Assembly: GCA_009783205.1 (NCBI GenBank)
Contig: WRHO01000001.1
Coordinates: forward strand, 124,001-188,000
DNA length: 64,000 nucleotides
Direction: 5' to 3'
Source of the DNA: Oscillospiraceae bacterium
Lineage (GTDB): Bacteria > Bacillota > Clostridia > Oscillospirales > Ruminococcaceae
Below are positions 7,972 to 18,000 of the stretch, piece after piece. The translations under genes and the position numbers were made by a program. Position 1 is the first letter of the stretch, and each line of letters starts with the position of its first letter. Under the pieces are notes generated by a model. The model worked only from the letters and a program-made list of their open reading frames with translations. It had not been told where the DNA came from and did not search any database.

Positions 7972-9192
7972 CTATTTCCTGTCTGTCATTAATTTTTGAA
8001 GTCGGCGCATTGCCTCTTCGGTATTTTCTTTTGTGTTAAAAGAAGTCAGTCTGAATCGGTCTTTACCGTTTTGACCGAACCCTTCACCGGGAGTCCCAAC
8101 GACATTTGCCTCTTTTAAAAGTATATCAAAAAAGTCCCAACTGTCCGTTCCCCACGGGCATTTAAACCAAATATAAGGCGAATTAACCCCGCCGGTAAAG
8201 TCAATTTTAAGCTCGGACAGGGTTTTTGTTATTATTTCGGCGTTAACGCGATAAATGGCTATATTACTTCGGATTTGTTCTTGTCCTTTTGGCGAGAATA
8301 CCGCTTCTGCGGCACGCTGAACGGGATAGGACACGCCGTTAAATTTGCTCCCCTGCCGCCTTGACCATGCGGCGTTGGCGTCGGTTATCGTCGAGCTTAG
8401 TCCATCGGGTGATTCGAGCGCGATTTCCTTCGGCACGACCGTGTATCCGCATCGCGTTCCGGTGAACCCCGCCGTTTTTGAGAAGGAACAAATCTCAATG
8501 GCACATTTACGGGCGTTTTCTATTAAGTAAATACTGCGCGGCTTGTCGGCTTCGGTAATAAACGCTTCATATGCCGCGTCATAGATTATTACGGCATTAT
8601 TTGCGATTGCATAATCGACCCACGCCTTTAATTGTTCAAAGGTGTATGCCGTGCCGGTCGGGTTGTTTGGCGAGCATAAGTAGATTAAATCGCTTTTTTG
8701 TGACATATCGGGCATCGCCGCGAATCGGTTGCTTTCGTTTGAGTCGGCGTATTGTATCTTTTTTCCGCTCATTATGCTCGAATCGACGTATACGGGATAT
8801 GCGGGGTCGGTAATTGTTACGACGCAATCGGGGTTAAAAATATCGCTTATGTTCCCCGAATCGGACTTTGCCCCGTCGCTGACAAATATTTCATCCTCCG
8901 GTACGTTCGCACCAAAGCCTTTGTAATACTCGGCAATGGCTTTTTTTAAAAAATCGTAGCCCTTTCCCGAATCCTCATATCCTTTAAATGTTTCCTTTAC
9001 CCCCATTTCCGCGAACGCTTTCTCCCCCGCTTCAACCGCAACGGGAACAAGAGGCAGGGTAACGTCGCCTATACCCATTCTGATAATCGGGGCTTCGGGG
9101 TTATTTTTTTTAAATTCGCTAATCCGCTTGCTTATTTCGATAAAGAGATAGCTTTGCTTTAAATCGAGAAATGTTCTGTTTATTTTTGCCAT
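7972..9192 (-). CDS. dapL: LL-diaminopimelate aminotransferase
   Basis: A PLP-dependent enzyme converting tetrahydrodipicolinate directly to LL-diaminopimelate, the short lysine/peptidoglycan route of Clostridia and some other bacteria. It has 406 residues. Diagnostic segments are IIRMGIGDVTLPL, GYEDSGKGYDFLKKAI, VSDGAKSDSGNI, the PLP Asn/Asp region with LCSPNNPTGTAY and YDAAYEAFI, and the Schiff-base lysine in SFSKTAGFTGTRCGY. A ribosome site AAAGGAG stands 8 nt before the ATG. The stop lies only 3 bp from the stop of the convergent FtsA-like gene; no clear shared terminator is seen. Confidence 0.95.
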   Translation of the reverse strand: MAKINRTFLDLKQSYLFIEISKRISEFKKNNPEAPIIRMGIGDVTLPLVPVAVEAGEKAFAEMGVKETFKGYEDSGKGYDFLKKAIAEYYKGFGANVPEDEIFVSDGAKSDSGNISDIFNPDCVVTITDPAYPVYVDSSIMSGKKIQYADSNESNRFAAMPDMSQKSDLIYLCSPNNPTGTAYTFEQLKAWVDYAIANNAVIIYDAAYEAFITEADKPRSIYLIENARKCAIEICSFSKTAGFTGTRCGYTVVPKEIALESPDGLSSTITDANAAWSRRQGSKFNGVSYPVQRAAEAVFSPKGQEQIRSNIAIYRVNAEIITKTLSELKIDFTGGVNSPYIWFKCPWGTDSWDFFDILLKEANVVGTPGEGFGQNGKDRFRLTSFNTKENTEEAMRRLQKLMTDRK

Positions 9193-9238
9193 AGGTATGT
9201 TCTCCTTTAATAAAGATAATAGTTACATAGTTATATAA

Positions 9239-9397
9239 GGGAACATCTAAAAACCTCTTCCGGCACTTAACGAATGAAAAATTCGCCATATTTCGTTGAT
9301 TTTTCTTTAAATATCAACGGATATTCGCAGAAAAATCGCCTCATCTGACGAAATTTTCATATCGTCAATTACTCGAAACAGGTTTTTAGAAGTCCCC
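9239..9397. repeat. Copy A of a ~160-bp inverted-repeat-bounded element
   Basis: The ends are an 18-bp imperfect inverted repeat (16/18 match; inner part TCTAAAAACCT) at 9239-9256 and 9380-9397. The interior (about 9283-9350) aligns closely with the elements at 42016-42178 (opposite strand) and 49314-49478. At its centre is AATATC-aacg-GATATT (9310-9325). It carries no ORF. It fills the space between dapL and the divergent lipoprotein gene. Confidence 0.75.
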
Positions 9398-9455
9398 ATA
9401 ATTGATACAGTATATCATATTTACCGTTTTTTGTAAAGTTGTAAAGGTTAGGTTT

Positions 9456-10982
9456 ATGAAAAAAATATTTTTTATATTTATCGCGCTTTTTTTAGTTTCG
9501 GGTTGTTCCGATATTGTATATCCTCCGCACGGTGTATCCATAGTTGATATGGGAGAGGACGCCGACGAAAAAAGTATTAACCCGAGCTCGGCTTCCGATA
9601 AGTACAGGCTTAAAAAATTTGACTTAACCGAGAAAAGCTTTAAATGGGAGCATGACGCGGAGCAACAAAGGGTATTTGACGACGATTCGTTGAGCGTTAC
9701 CTTAGAGCTCAACTCGTCACAGCATTACAGCATAGGAATTAACGCCGCCGCAGTTTCGGGAAACCCCGTTGTGGTATTGGCTACCGTTGCGGAAAACGGA
9801 GAGATAACCGAATATGGCGCGTTTTATGTGACGGCGGGAGAAGACGCCGACGAGGTGGATAACTATTATTATATTGAGCCGGTATATTTTGCGGAGGGGG
9901 AAACGGAACTATTCTTCTTTGTTCACCGCGGCAATATAAGGCTGGATAAGGTGTCGGTAAAAAACACAACGGCGATATCGCTCGAAAGATTCCGCACGTC
10001 TGTATCGTTGAGCAACCCCGCGCCTTCTGTCGAGGCAATTGTCGCTTATGAATATCTTAATCAGGTTTTCGGGAGTAAGGTGCTGACCGCGCAACATTGT
10101 ACCGTTAACACAAACGCCGAGATTAACGCCGTATACAGCGCGACGGGCAGGGAGCCGGCGGTTCGGTTCGGCGAAGCCTCCGGCTTTTTTTCTGCGGCTT
10201 CGGACAATGACGATAACGCCGCCGCCCCCGATAATCAAGAGGTGACCCTTTCTAAAAAGTGGCACAAAAAGGGCGGTTTTGTCGGGTACACATGGATGTG
10301 GGAAATTGACGACGGTCTATTCTCATTGAGCGACGCGGTAAGCAACACGGAAAACTCGGGGATTGAGCTTATGGACGCGGAATATATTGACGAACTCATT
10401 GCCGTCGGCGAAATTTCCGATTCCTGCGGAAGGATTATGCACGATATTGATATAGTGGCGGGTTCATTATCTCGACTTATGGAGGAAGGGATACCCGTTC
10501 TTTTTAACCCGTTGCCGGACGGGGGGAGTAAATTAGACTGGTGGGGGCAATCGGGGGGCGAGGTGTATGTCCGTCTTTGGAAACTTATGTATGCGCGGTT
10601 GTCCGATTATCACGGGTTGAACAACCTTATATGGATTTGGAGCGGCGGAAATCATCAATATTACCCCGGCGACGACCGCGTTGATATCATCGGCGAAAGC
10701 TCGTTCCCCAAAACCGCAACCGGCTCGGAGGCGGTAAAGCTCAACTATACCGAGCATTACAATTTTGACGCCCGCACACGGAAACCGGCAATGATTTCGC
10801 GCAGCTCGGGACTTCCCTCACCCGATTTAATGGCGCGGGATAATGCCGGGTGGCTCATTTGGTCACTGTATAAAGGTGATTTCATTATTGATGGTCGCGG
10901 CGAGGTGCTTAAGTCGGTAAAAAATATGCTCGATAACTTCTACAACCACGAATTAACGATATGTCTCGACGGATTAGAATAA
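9456..10982 (+). CDS. GH26-like lipoprotein, probably without hydrolase activity
   Basis: About 508 residues. A lipoprotein signal LFLVSGC places the lipid-anchored Cys at 17. Residues ~35-170 form a beta-rich N-terminal domain and ~185-508 resemble family 26 glycoside hydrolases (beta-mannanase fold): KGGFVGYTWMWEI, WWGQSGGEVYVRLWKLMY and LNNLIWIWSGGN followed by YPGDDRVDIIG. In the family, an HE-MNG segment carries the acid/base Glu; here the same place reads NPLPDGGSK (D355). The later Glu-containing motif is replaced by PAMISRSSG. I infer a sugar-binding pseudo-enzyme. The ATG at 9456 has an AAAGG site 8 nt upstream. It lies just before the pilus operon, separated by its promoter. GH26 assignment is by motif recognition. 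Confidence 0.7.
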   Translation: MKKIFFIFIALFLVSGCSDIVYPPHGVSIVDMGEDADEKSINPSSASDKYRLKKFDLTEKSFKWEHDAEQQRVFDDDSLSVTLELNSSQHYSIGINAAAVSGNPVVVLATVAENGEITEYGAFYVTAGEDADEVDNYYYIEPVYFAEGETELFFFVHRGNIRLDKVSVKNTTAISLERFRTSVSLSNPAPSVEAIVAYEYLNQVFGSKVLTAQHCTVNTNAEINAVYSATGREPAVRFGEASGFFSAASDNDDNAAAPDNQEVTLSKKWHKKGGFVGYTWMWEIDDGLFSLSDAVSNTENSGIELMDAEYIDELIAVGEISDSCGRIMHDIDIVAGSLSRLMEEGIPVLFNPLPDGGSKLDWWGQSGGEVYVRLWKLMYARLSDYHGLNNLIWIWSGGNHQYYPGDDRVDIIGESSFPKTATGSEAVKLNYTEHYNFDARTRKPAMISRSSGLPSPDLMARDNAGWLIWSLYKGDFIIDGRGEVLKSVKNMLDNFYNHELTICLDGLE

Positions 10983-11046
10983 ATTATTGGTCAATATTAA
11001 CAAAAAAATTAGTAAAATTTAGTTAAATTTTCTTATAAAGATATAG

Positions 11047-11075
11047 TTGTAAATTTAATATCTATATGTTATAAT
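11047..11075 (+). promoter_or_regulatory. Promoter of the pilus operon
   Basis: TTGTAA (11047-11052), 17 bp, TATAAT (11070-11075), with TG at 11067-11068 forming an extended -10. It lies in a very AT-rich 145-bp gap, about 50 bp before pilC. Confidence 0.6.
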
Positions 11076-11126
11076 GATTATATATCTTAGAATAAAAGTA
11101 AGGTAATTAATTAACGGGGGTGCATT

Positions 11127-12326
11127 GTGGCTTTATATTCTTATGTTGCAACCGACGCAAACGGAAAGGTTTCGAGAGGCAAGGAGACCGCCGAAGACCA
11201 TCACGAGCTTATAGCGAGGCTCAAAACGAAACAGCTTTTCTGTACATCGTATAAGGAATTGGGCGACAGAGTCAAGGCGGTTAGTTATACATACAAGACT
11301 AAGGGCTTGGCTTTTCTGTGTCGGCAGTTGAGTTCGATGCTGGTCGCGGGTATAAGCGTCGTCCGCGCGCTTTCAATCATGGTTTCTCAGGAACAGAATA
11401 AAAAGGCAAAGGCTTTGCTTACCGAAATATATGAACAGGTACAGATGGGGCGTTCTCTTTCGGAGGCGATTGCTCAAAAGCCGGGGGCTTTCCCTAATTT
11501 GTTCACAAGTATGGTGTCGGCGGGTGAGGCGAGCGGTAATCTCGATATGATTATGGTGAGGGTTGCCGACCATTACGCAAAAGAGAATAAAACAAACAAT
11601 AAAATTAAAGCCGCTATGATATACCCTATTATACTCGCCATTTTAATGGTTGTGGTTGTTGTCGGCTTATTTACATTAATTTTCCCTATGTTTATGGAGA
11701 TGTTCGAAAACGCGGACGATATTCCGCCGCTTTCGAGAGTTTTGGCGGCAATAAGCGATTTCATGGTCTCTTATTGGTATATTCTTATAGGCGGTACCAT
11801 CGCGTTTGTAATTATTGCGAGGACGCTTTTAAAAACCCCCGCAACGAGGTTTCGGTTTGACAAAGCGATTTTGCGTATCCCAAAAGCGGGAGAGCTTTTG
11901 GGGATTATATATACGGCGCGCTTTGCGAGAACAATGTCGAATTTGTTTGCTTCGGGCTTACAGATGGTTGAATGTATCGAAAAATCCGAGCAGACCTTGG
12001 GCAATTTGTATATAAGCGAGAGATTTAAAGAGGTTGTTGAAAACGTAAAGCGCGGTGAGCCTTTATCACAAGCGTTGCTTAAAATAGGCGTTTTTAACCC
12101 GATATTTATTGCAATGGTGGTCGTCGGCGAGGAATCGGGAAGCTTAGATTCAATTCTTTCTAAGACCGCCGATTATTACGACGAAGAATCCGATATGGCT
12201 ATTACCTCGCTCGTAAGCATGATGGAGCCTTTATTGATTATCGTATTGGGCGGCGCGGTCGCGTTGGTATTGGCGGGTATATTCCCCCTCATTTACGGTT
12301 CAATGGACACAATGGGGCAAGGGTAA
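11127..12326 (+). CDS. pilC: Type IV pilus inner-membrane platform protein PilC (GspF family)
   Basis: The platform protein on which the PilB/PilT ATPases act. It has 399 residues and two T2SSF domains (~70-195 and ~270-390), each with the repeat signature (FLCRQLSSMLVAGISVVRAL and FARTMSNLFASGLQMVECI; SLSEAIAQKPGAFPNLFTSMVSAGEASG and PLSQALLKIGVFNPIFIAMVVVGEESG, quoted in shorter form here). Membrane helices lie at ~165-190, ~215-235 and ~370-395. The start is GTG at 11127 after GGGGG. It is the first gene of the pilus group. Confidence 0.93.
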   Translation: MALYSYVATDANGKVSRGKETAEDHHELIARLKTKQLFCTSYKELGDRVKAVSYTYKTKGLAFLCRQLSSMLVAGISVVRALSIMVSQEQNKKAKALLTEIYEQVQMGRSLSEAIAQKPGAFPNLFTSMVSAGEASGNLDMIMVRVADHYAKENKTNNKIKAAMIYPIILAILMVVVVVGLFTLIFPMFMEMFENADDIPPLSRVLAAISDFMVSYWYILIGGTIAFVIIARTLLKTPATRFRFDKAILRIPKAGELLGIIYTARFARTMSNLFASGLQMVECIEKSEQTLGNLYISERFKEVVENVKRGEPLSQALLKIGVFNPIFIAMVVVGEESGSLDSILSKTADYYDEESDMAITSLVSMMEPLLIIVLGGAVALVLAGIFPLIYGSMDTMGQG

Positions 12327-12382
12327 GCAAAAAGAGCGAATAATTATATTAAAAATAAACGTGAGGATAGGGGTATTACTGT

Positions 12383-13969
12383 ATGTTATCATTTGACGTT
12401 ACCGACAAGCAAATAAAATTAGTTAAGGGGTCATTATCGGGGAGTAAAATACGTATTAACGATGTCGAAACGCGAGATGTTCCCGAGGGCGCGATTGTAA
12501 ACGGGTATGTAAATGAAATTGCACCCATTGCCGCGTTAATCACGGAAATGTTGGCGGCTAAGAAGATTTCGGATAAAGAGATTATTGTTTGTATCAACTC
12601 GGGCGCGATTCTTTACAAAGAGCTTGAGGTTATTAAGCCTAAATCTCTGAAAAGCACCGCCGCAATTGAAGCTATGATAGTCACCCAAATGGGAATAGCC
12701 AACGATTATAACGTGTCCTACTCAATAGTCGGCGACGGTTCTAATGACGCCGAGGGGAATCAGACAATAAAGGTAATGGCTACCGCCTGTCCCCAAAGAA
12801 TGGTTGACGGATATCAAATGCTTTTTGGTCAAGCGGGGTTAAAGCTTAAACAAATAAACATCAGTAATAACTGTATAACGCGGCTTATTATGAATACACC
12901 TAGGCTTAAGGACGCTATGCCGTTCCTGTGTATTCAGGTTGATGACGATTTCGTTAATATCAATCTCTATGAAGAGGGACAGGTTTCGATTTCCCGCTAC
13001 ATAAAGATTGACGCCGCCGATTATGAAGATAATCCCGATTATGTCAATATCGCGGTTTTCGACAACCTTTTCCGCATGATTCAATTTATCGGGCAAAGAC
13101 CGGACGCAAAGCCGTTAAAGCAAATAATGTTTTACGGTATGATTAAAGACTTCGTCGCCCTTTCAAACTCGATTTCTTCCTTTAATATTCCGGCGCACGT
13201 TTTGACAATGCCGAATAATATTGTTAAGCTTTGTGAGGTTGACTTTTCAAAATATGCCAATGCAATAGGCGCGTTTTATAAAGTTGACCCGATTATGGAA
13301 CAGGTGAACTTGCTCCAATCGACCGCGGTTAAATCAAAAAAGAGCAGCGGTTCGGCGTTTCCCCTTCAAATGCTTTTAACCGCCGGTATATCCGTGGGCG
13401 TTGTTTTTGGAGTTTACTTTGTAATTGACCGCATTAATAAAGGCGTAGAAAAACAAATTGCCGAAATTAATCAAAAAATAATCGAAGGAGAATACGACAT
13501 AAAGCGTAACGAAATGACATTAATGCGGGACGTTCTGTCAAACTTTTCCGAATATAAATACTCGGTGAAGCTCTCGAAGGTTATGTTCGACTTTCTCCCT
13601 CGGGGGAATTTGCCTCAGATAGAGCAACAGTTAAGAAAATGCGTGAATATGGTTGCCGAGAATCCGGAGTGGGGCGGTAGTTTTCACGCTTTCGGCGACA
13701 TCGCTTGGAACGGGTACGATTTGAGAATGACGGTTTATTGCGGCGATGTTATTTTCCCCGCGGATTTTGTAAACGCGATATATGAGGTCGGTTTCTTTGA
13801 AGACGTCATATACGAAGGGTTCAGAACGGTACAAGGGAGCGAGGTAACCGACGTCTTTGACGGCACGGTTCCGACCGGTGCAGTTACCGCGTTTGACCTT
13901 TCCATGAGAATAAAAGGCGGTCATATTTTCGAAGAAGAAGGCGTCAAATACGGCACAAGCGGAGATTAA
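12383..13969 (+). CDS. Type IV pilus assembly PilM-PilN fusion
   Basis: 528 residues. Residues 1-~315 form a PilM-type actin-like domain: MLSFDVTDKQIKLVKGSL, IIVCINSGAILYKELEV, an FLCIQVDDDFVNINLYEEG segment and a middle region with VTQMGI. A single membrane helix (~327-349, TAGISVGVVFGVYFVID) follows, then a coiled stretch (INKGVEKQIAEINQKI) and a mixed domain to the end that fits PilN. In most species PilM is cytosolic and binds the short N-terminal tail of the separate membrane protein PilN; here the two are one chain. There is no separate pilN in the group, and pilO follows 43 bp later, as pilN would require. Confidence 0.8.
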   Translation: MLSFDVTDKQIKLVKGSLSGSKIRINDVETRDVPEGAIVNGYVNEIAPIAALITEMLAAKKISDKEIIVCINSGAILYKELEVIKPKSLKSTAAIEAMIVTQMGIANDYNVSYSIVGDGSNDAEGNQTIKVMATACPQRMVDGYQMLFGQAGLKLKQINISNNCITRLIMNTPRLKDAMPFLCIQVDDDFVNINLYEEGQVSISRYIKIDAADYEDNPDYVNIAVFDNLFRMIQFIGQRPDAKPLKQIMFYGMIKDFVALSNSISSFNIPAHVLTMPNNIVKLCEVDFSKYANAIGAFYKVDPIMEQVNLLQSTAVKSKKSSGSAFPLQMLLTAGISVGVVFGVYFVIDRINKGVEKQIAEINQKIIEGEYDIKRNEMTLMRDVLSNFSEYKYSVKLSKVMFDFLPRGNLPQIEQQLRKCVNMVAENPEWGGSFHAFGDIAWNGYDLRMTVYCGDVIFPADFVNAIYEVGFFEDVIYEGFRTVQGSEVTDVFDGTVPTGAVTAFDLSMRIKGGHIFEEEGVKYGTSGD

Positions 13970-14012
13970 GACAAGTGGCAATCTTATATAATTATTAAGG
14001 AGTATATATATA

Positions 14013-15023
14013 ATGACTTTAAGCAGAAATGAACAAATCGCGGTTTTTATATTGATATTTATTATAGTAGCCGCTGCGGGGGTAATTTTGTTTATATGGC
14101 CGCAGTATAACAGCATTAAAGACAATAAAGCACTTTTGGATTCAAAAAAGGCGGAGTTTGTAAGATTAGAGGACGAACTCGGGTTTTCCAAATTTGAAAA
14201 AATGGAAAAAGAAATTGTTGAAGCTTATGAAGACGGAAGAGACGTTTCCGAAAACTTCTACGAAGAAGAATTGACCGCTTATAACGCAGACAGACTCGTT
14301 CGAGATGTTTTACAGGGGGTCGGGCTTAATACCGATAACCTTATCGTTAATCAGCTCTCAACACACAGCTTGATGCTTAGCATTTTTCGGGATACCGACA
14401 TATCATATCCTATAAAGGATTTGGCGACAATCGGGAACGCCGACGATGTTTCCGCCGCGAGCAATGACGCCGAAGCAAGCGGCGAAGAGGGCGAGAACAA
14501 TGCAGACAACGAAAATAACGACAATGACGAGGCAGCCGCCGCGGAACCCGCCGCCGCGCCCGCGCCGGTCGCAGTAGCCCCGTCTGATGATGACGACGCC
14601 GATTTAGAAGCAATGGTCGCGTATTTGATGAACGCGCCGCGAGTTGGGGCGTTGGACTATTACGAGCAGAATATGGCGAATCCCGCAAAAGCCGTCTATG
14701 TCGTTACGGCAATGAGAGAGTTTTTATCAAATGAGTCCGAGACGGTAGCTATGCAGAGCGTTCAATTTGAAATACCGCTCACAAAGGAAGAGGCGTTTGC
14801 CCTTTCAATGTACGTCTATAACCTTCCTAACGCTTCGTATATCACAAGCATTACACATCGCGAGCTTGACGGAACTACGAACGCAGACGGCGAGGTTGTA
14901 AACACGGCGGGCGGGAAAAGGTTGTACACTGTAAACATGATGTTCTTCATCGTTGAACCTATGGAAGAGCCTAACTTCACCTACGCGACGAGATTTAACT
15001 GGAGCGTTGGCGCGTTAGATTAA
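14013..15023 (+). CDS. pilO: Type IV pilus assembly protein PilO-like
   Basis: 336 residues: a short cytosolic start, one membrane helix (~10-33, AVFILIFIIVAAAGVILFIW) and a coiled stretch (YNSIKDNKALLDSKKAEFVR). An unusual acidic/Ala-Pro low-complexity insert follows (~150-205), then a C-terminal domain that repeats the form of the first half. PilO pairs with PilN in the alignment complex that links the platform to the outside. It is larger than usual (~200 residues) because of the insert. The assignment rests on topology and position after PilM-N; sequence identity to PilO cannot be judged by eye. Confidence 0.75.
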   Translation: MTLSRNEQIAVFILIFIIVAAAGVILFIWPQYNSIKDNKALLDSKKAEFVRLEDELGFSKFEKMEKEIVEAYEDGRDVSENFYEEELTAYNADRLVRDVLQGVGLNTDNLIVNQLSTHSLMLSIFRDTDISYPIKDLATIGNADDVSAASNDAEASGEEGENNADNENNDNDEAAAAEPAAAPAPVAVAPSDDDDADLEAMVAYLMNAPRVGALDYYEQNMANPAKAVYVVTAMREFLSNESETVAMQSVQFEIPLTKEEAFALSMYVYNLPNASYITSITHRELDGTTNADGEVVNTAGGKRLYTVNMMFFIVEPMEEPNFTYATRFNWSVGALD

Positions 15024-15067
15024 GATAATAAGCGTTGTATATATGTCATTACCGAAAGGAGCGTATT

Positions 15068-18000
15068 ATGAAAAGAAATAATTTTAGAGGCTTAACAAAA
15101 GTTAAGAAAAGAATGTTTTCAAAGCGAGGGAGCGTTTTGTTCATCGTTTTGGTTATCATGTCGTTTATGATAGTGCTCGCTTCGGCGGTGTATTTCGCCG
15201 TGCAAAACGGCAGAAAAAGCATTGTTATGGATTATTCCGATTCACAAGCGTTTCAGACGGCTAACGACGTTTTAAACGCTATGGATAAGTATATCCTCGT
15301 TTATGACCCGAGGGCGGCGGGTGCGACGGTAGACGAAGACGGCGGTGTCGCGCTCAACGCGGCTATTTCAAAGCTCAGAACAAACTGTGGGCTTAGATAT
15401 GTCCCCAAAATCGGCTCGCCGGGTTCGGAGGACTGTGAAGTTAAATCCCCCTGTTTAGAGGTTCCGTTGCCCTTTGACTCGACCTATTCCTCCGGTGCAA
15501 AATGTGGGGTTGTTTGCGGCGCGTCGGTTTGGAGGTCGCATCCCGATAAAACCCTTAAACAATTAATCGACGACGGCGACTTAATCGAAGGCGAACACTA
15601 TCTCACGGGCGAGGCGACCACCAATACGCTCGGCGGCGGCGGCGACGACATCAGCGTTATCATCTTTGTCAATCGTCACGGCGATATCGTTATGGAGGTT
15701 ACTGTCGAATATAACGGAAGAATCGTCACCACATCGCGTTTCTATGACGTGGGTGAGCAAAGAGCGTTCGCCCCCAAATGGCTGTCCCCCGATTTTAAAG
15801 CGGGTGCCGGCTTACATTGGGAATGGGTCTCTTCGAAAAACCCCGACCCGAATTGGGGTTCAAACACGCGCGTTAATTCCGGAAGCTTTTTGTACGGGAA
15901 ATGTTGGGTTGAGGATTCAAAGGACGGCTGGGCAAGGCGACAAGCCGCCGGTACAATGTGTCGCTCAAAATCCACCTGTCGCGACCCCGGCGCGGCAATC
16001 TGTCCCGACGCGTCTATCGGCGGTTGTTTCTGGGATAAGAATAAGGAGAAAAGTCCCGCCGTTTCACCGCCTAACGGTGAAAAATTTGCGAGAACATACC
16101 CAAAAGCCGAGTTTACGTATAATGCCGACGGTACGGTTAAAGACAGTCTGTGGCAGGACGCAATTGATAACGGTATGATACCCAATATTCCTTATGAACC
16201 CTCATTAAGAGGCGAACTCGTCGGCGGCTGTCACGATGTTGCTTGGCCCGCTTGTCCTATCGGTAAGGGTTGGTGGGTTTGGGTCGACAAGGACAATGCC
16301 CCCGCTACTACAGACACCGATTGGGGCTTCCTACCCGAGGCTATGGATAAAAGGAAACAGTGGATAGGCATAGAAAAGCCCTCGGATAAAAACGTAGATA
16401 TTGATTATAAATTCTCGTGGAGTACCGATTGTGACGGGCCGAAATTCGGCGGTAGCTGTATTGCGCCTACTACTAATAAATGGAGAATCGGGCGTATTGA
16501 CGGTTGGTCACCCGAGCTCGACCGTGAGGATGATATAAAAAAGGTAAAGGTCAGAACTTGTGAAACCTGCGGCAATCTGTTTGATAAGGTTCACCCCGAC
16601 CAAGCGCACAACGCGCCGGGGGTTGAGGTTGATGTCGACGGTTGCATATGCTGTCATAAGTGTTGGAAACTTCCTGCGGAATGTATATGCAAGGACGATG
16701 ACCACGATAAATGCGACAGATGCGGTAACTATCCCTGTAATTGTTACGAGAGAAACCCCGACGGTACATTTACGTTTACGCCGCCGGGAATATACGACGA
16801 AGACGGCGAACCGTTCTCGTGGTTCCAAAGAGCCGCGTTCCACTCGACCGGCGCGGGAAAAATAGGGGACACCCTCGATAATGTTGCAATAAGGGGCGTA
16901 AACGCAACGACACATTTTGACACAACCTGGGCGGTGTTGGATAAAACAAGTTCTAACGGAAGCTACAGAAGCGATATTTCCGCAAATCATAATCTTTGTA
17001 TCGGTGATACGACGATAGAAAACCCGACTGTGTTTAATAAAACCTTAGGAATAACGGTCGGCAAGAACCTTTACATCGGTAACGGCGGCAACAGCGGCGT
17101 TAGTGTTCAAGGTGATAACGGAGTAGTCGGAGGAGACGGCGGTCATCTGTTCTTCAGAGTAAGAGGAGACTTTTACGGACACGCACAAAATAATAAAAAC
17201 TATGCCGTAGGAAAATCTACCTATTGTATACTCGGAAATGTTTATTCAAAAAACGCCAACTTCAATAATAACGTACTCAGCGGATTGACAATGTACGTTA
17301 AGGGTAAGGTTTTTAATTCAAATAATGTCGAAATAACATTACCATACGGTAATGTCAAAAAAATGATAGAAGACTGTAAAATTAACACCGACCATTTGTG
17401 CATAGGTGCTGATTGTAAGGTTAATTCTACGCTTCACACCTGCGGCGTTTGTGAGCGTTGTGTAGATTTAACAATAACCTGGTACCTTGGCGACGTTTCG
17501 ACCGATTTACTTTGGCCGGTTGTAGCACAGAGCAGAACCTTGGACGTCGTATGGAACGCCCCGAACAGCACGGTTACATCGAGAGGTGACTGGGGCGCGG
17601 TATCCGGGAATCCTTTAGAGAAGTACGGTATAGCCGTAAACGACGAAATAAAGAGAAGAATATTCTATATAGACCACGATACCACCGTCAGCAATAAGGA
17701 CGCCACCGGTGCAGACCAAAACTCGGTCAATATGGTAATTATTGATACCGGCTTAGGGGATAGCGAGAACGTGGTGAATGTCCGATTAGGCACAACGGGT
17801 ACATTTAACTGGAACCTCGGTACCGGTCAGACGACCCGCGTTGCCGTTATGGTAATCGGCGACGGAACGGCTGTGCTTGAAATTCCCGACGCGGTTACCT
17901 ATCAAACCGGCGCGGGGTTGTATGTCGGCCCGTTTAATATGGCGGTGCTTGCGGATACCACAAACACAAACTGGATTGGGAGCAATAATCTCGACGGCAA

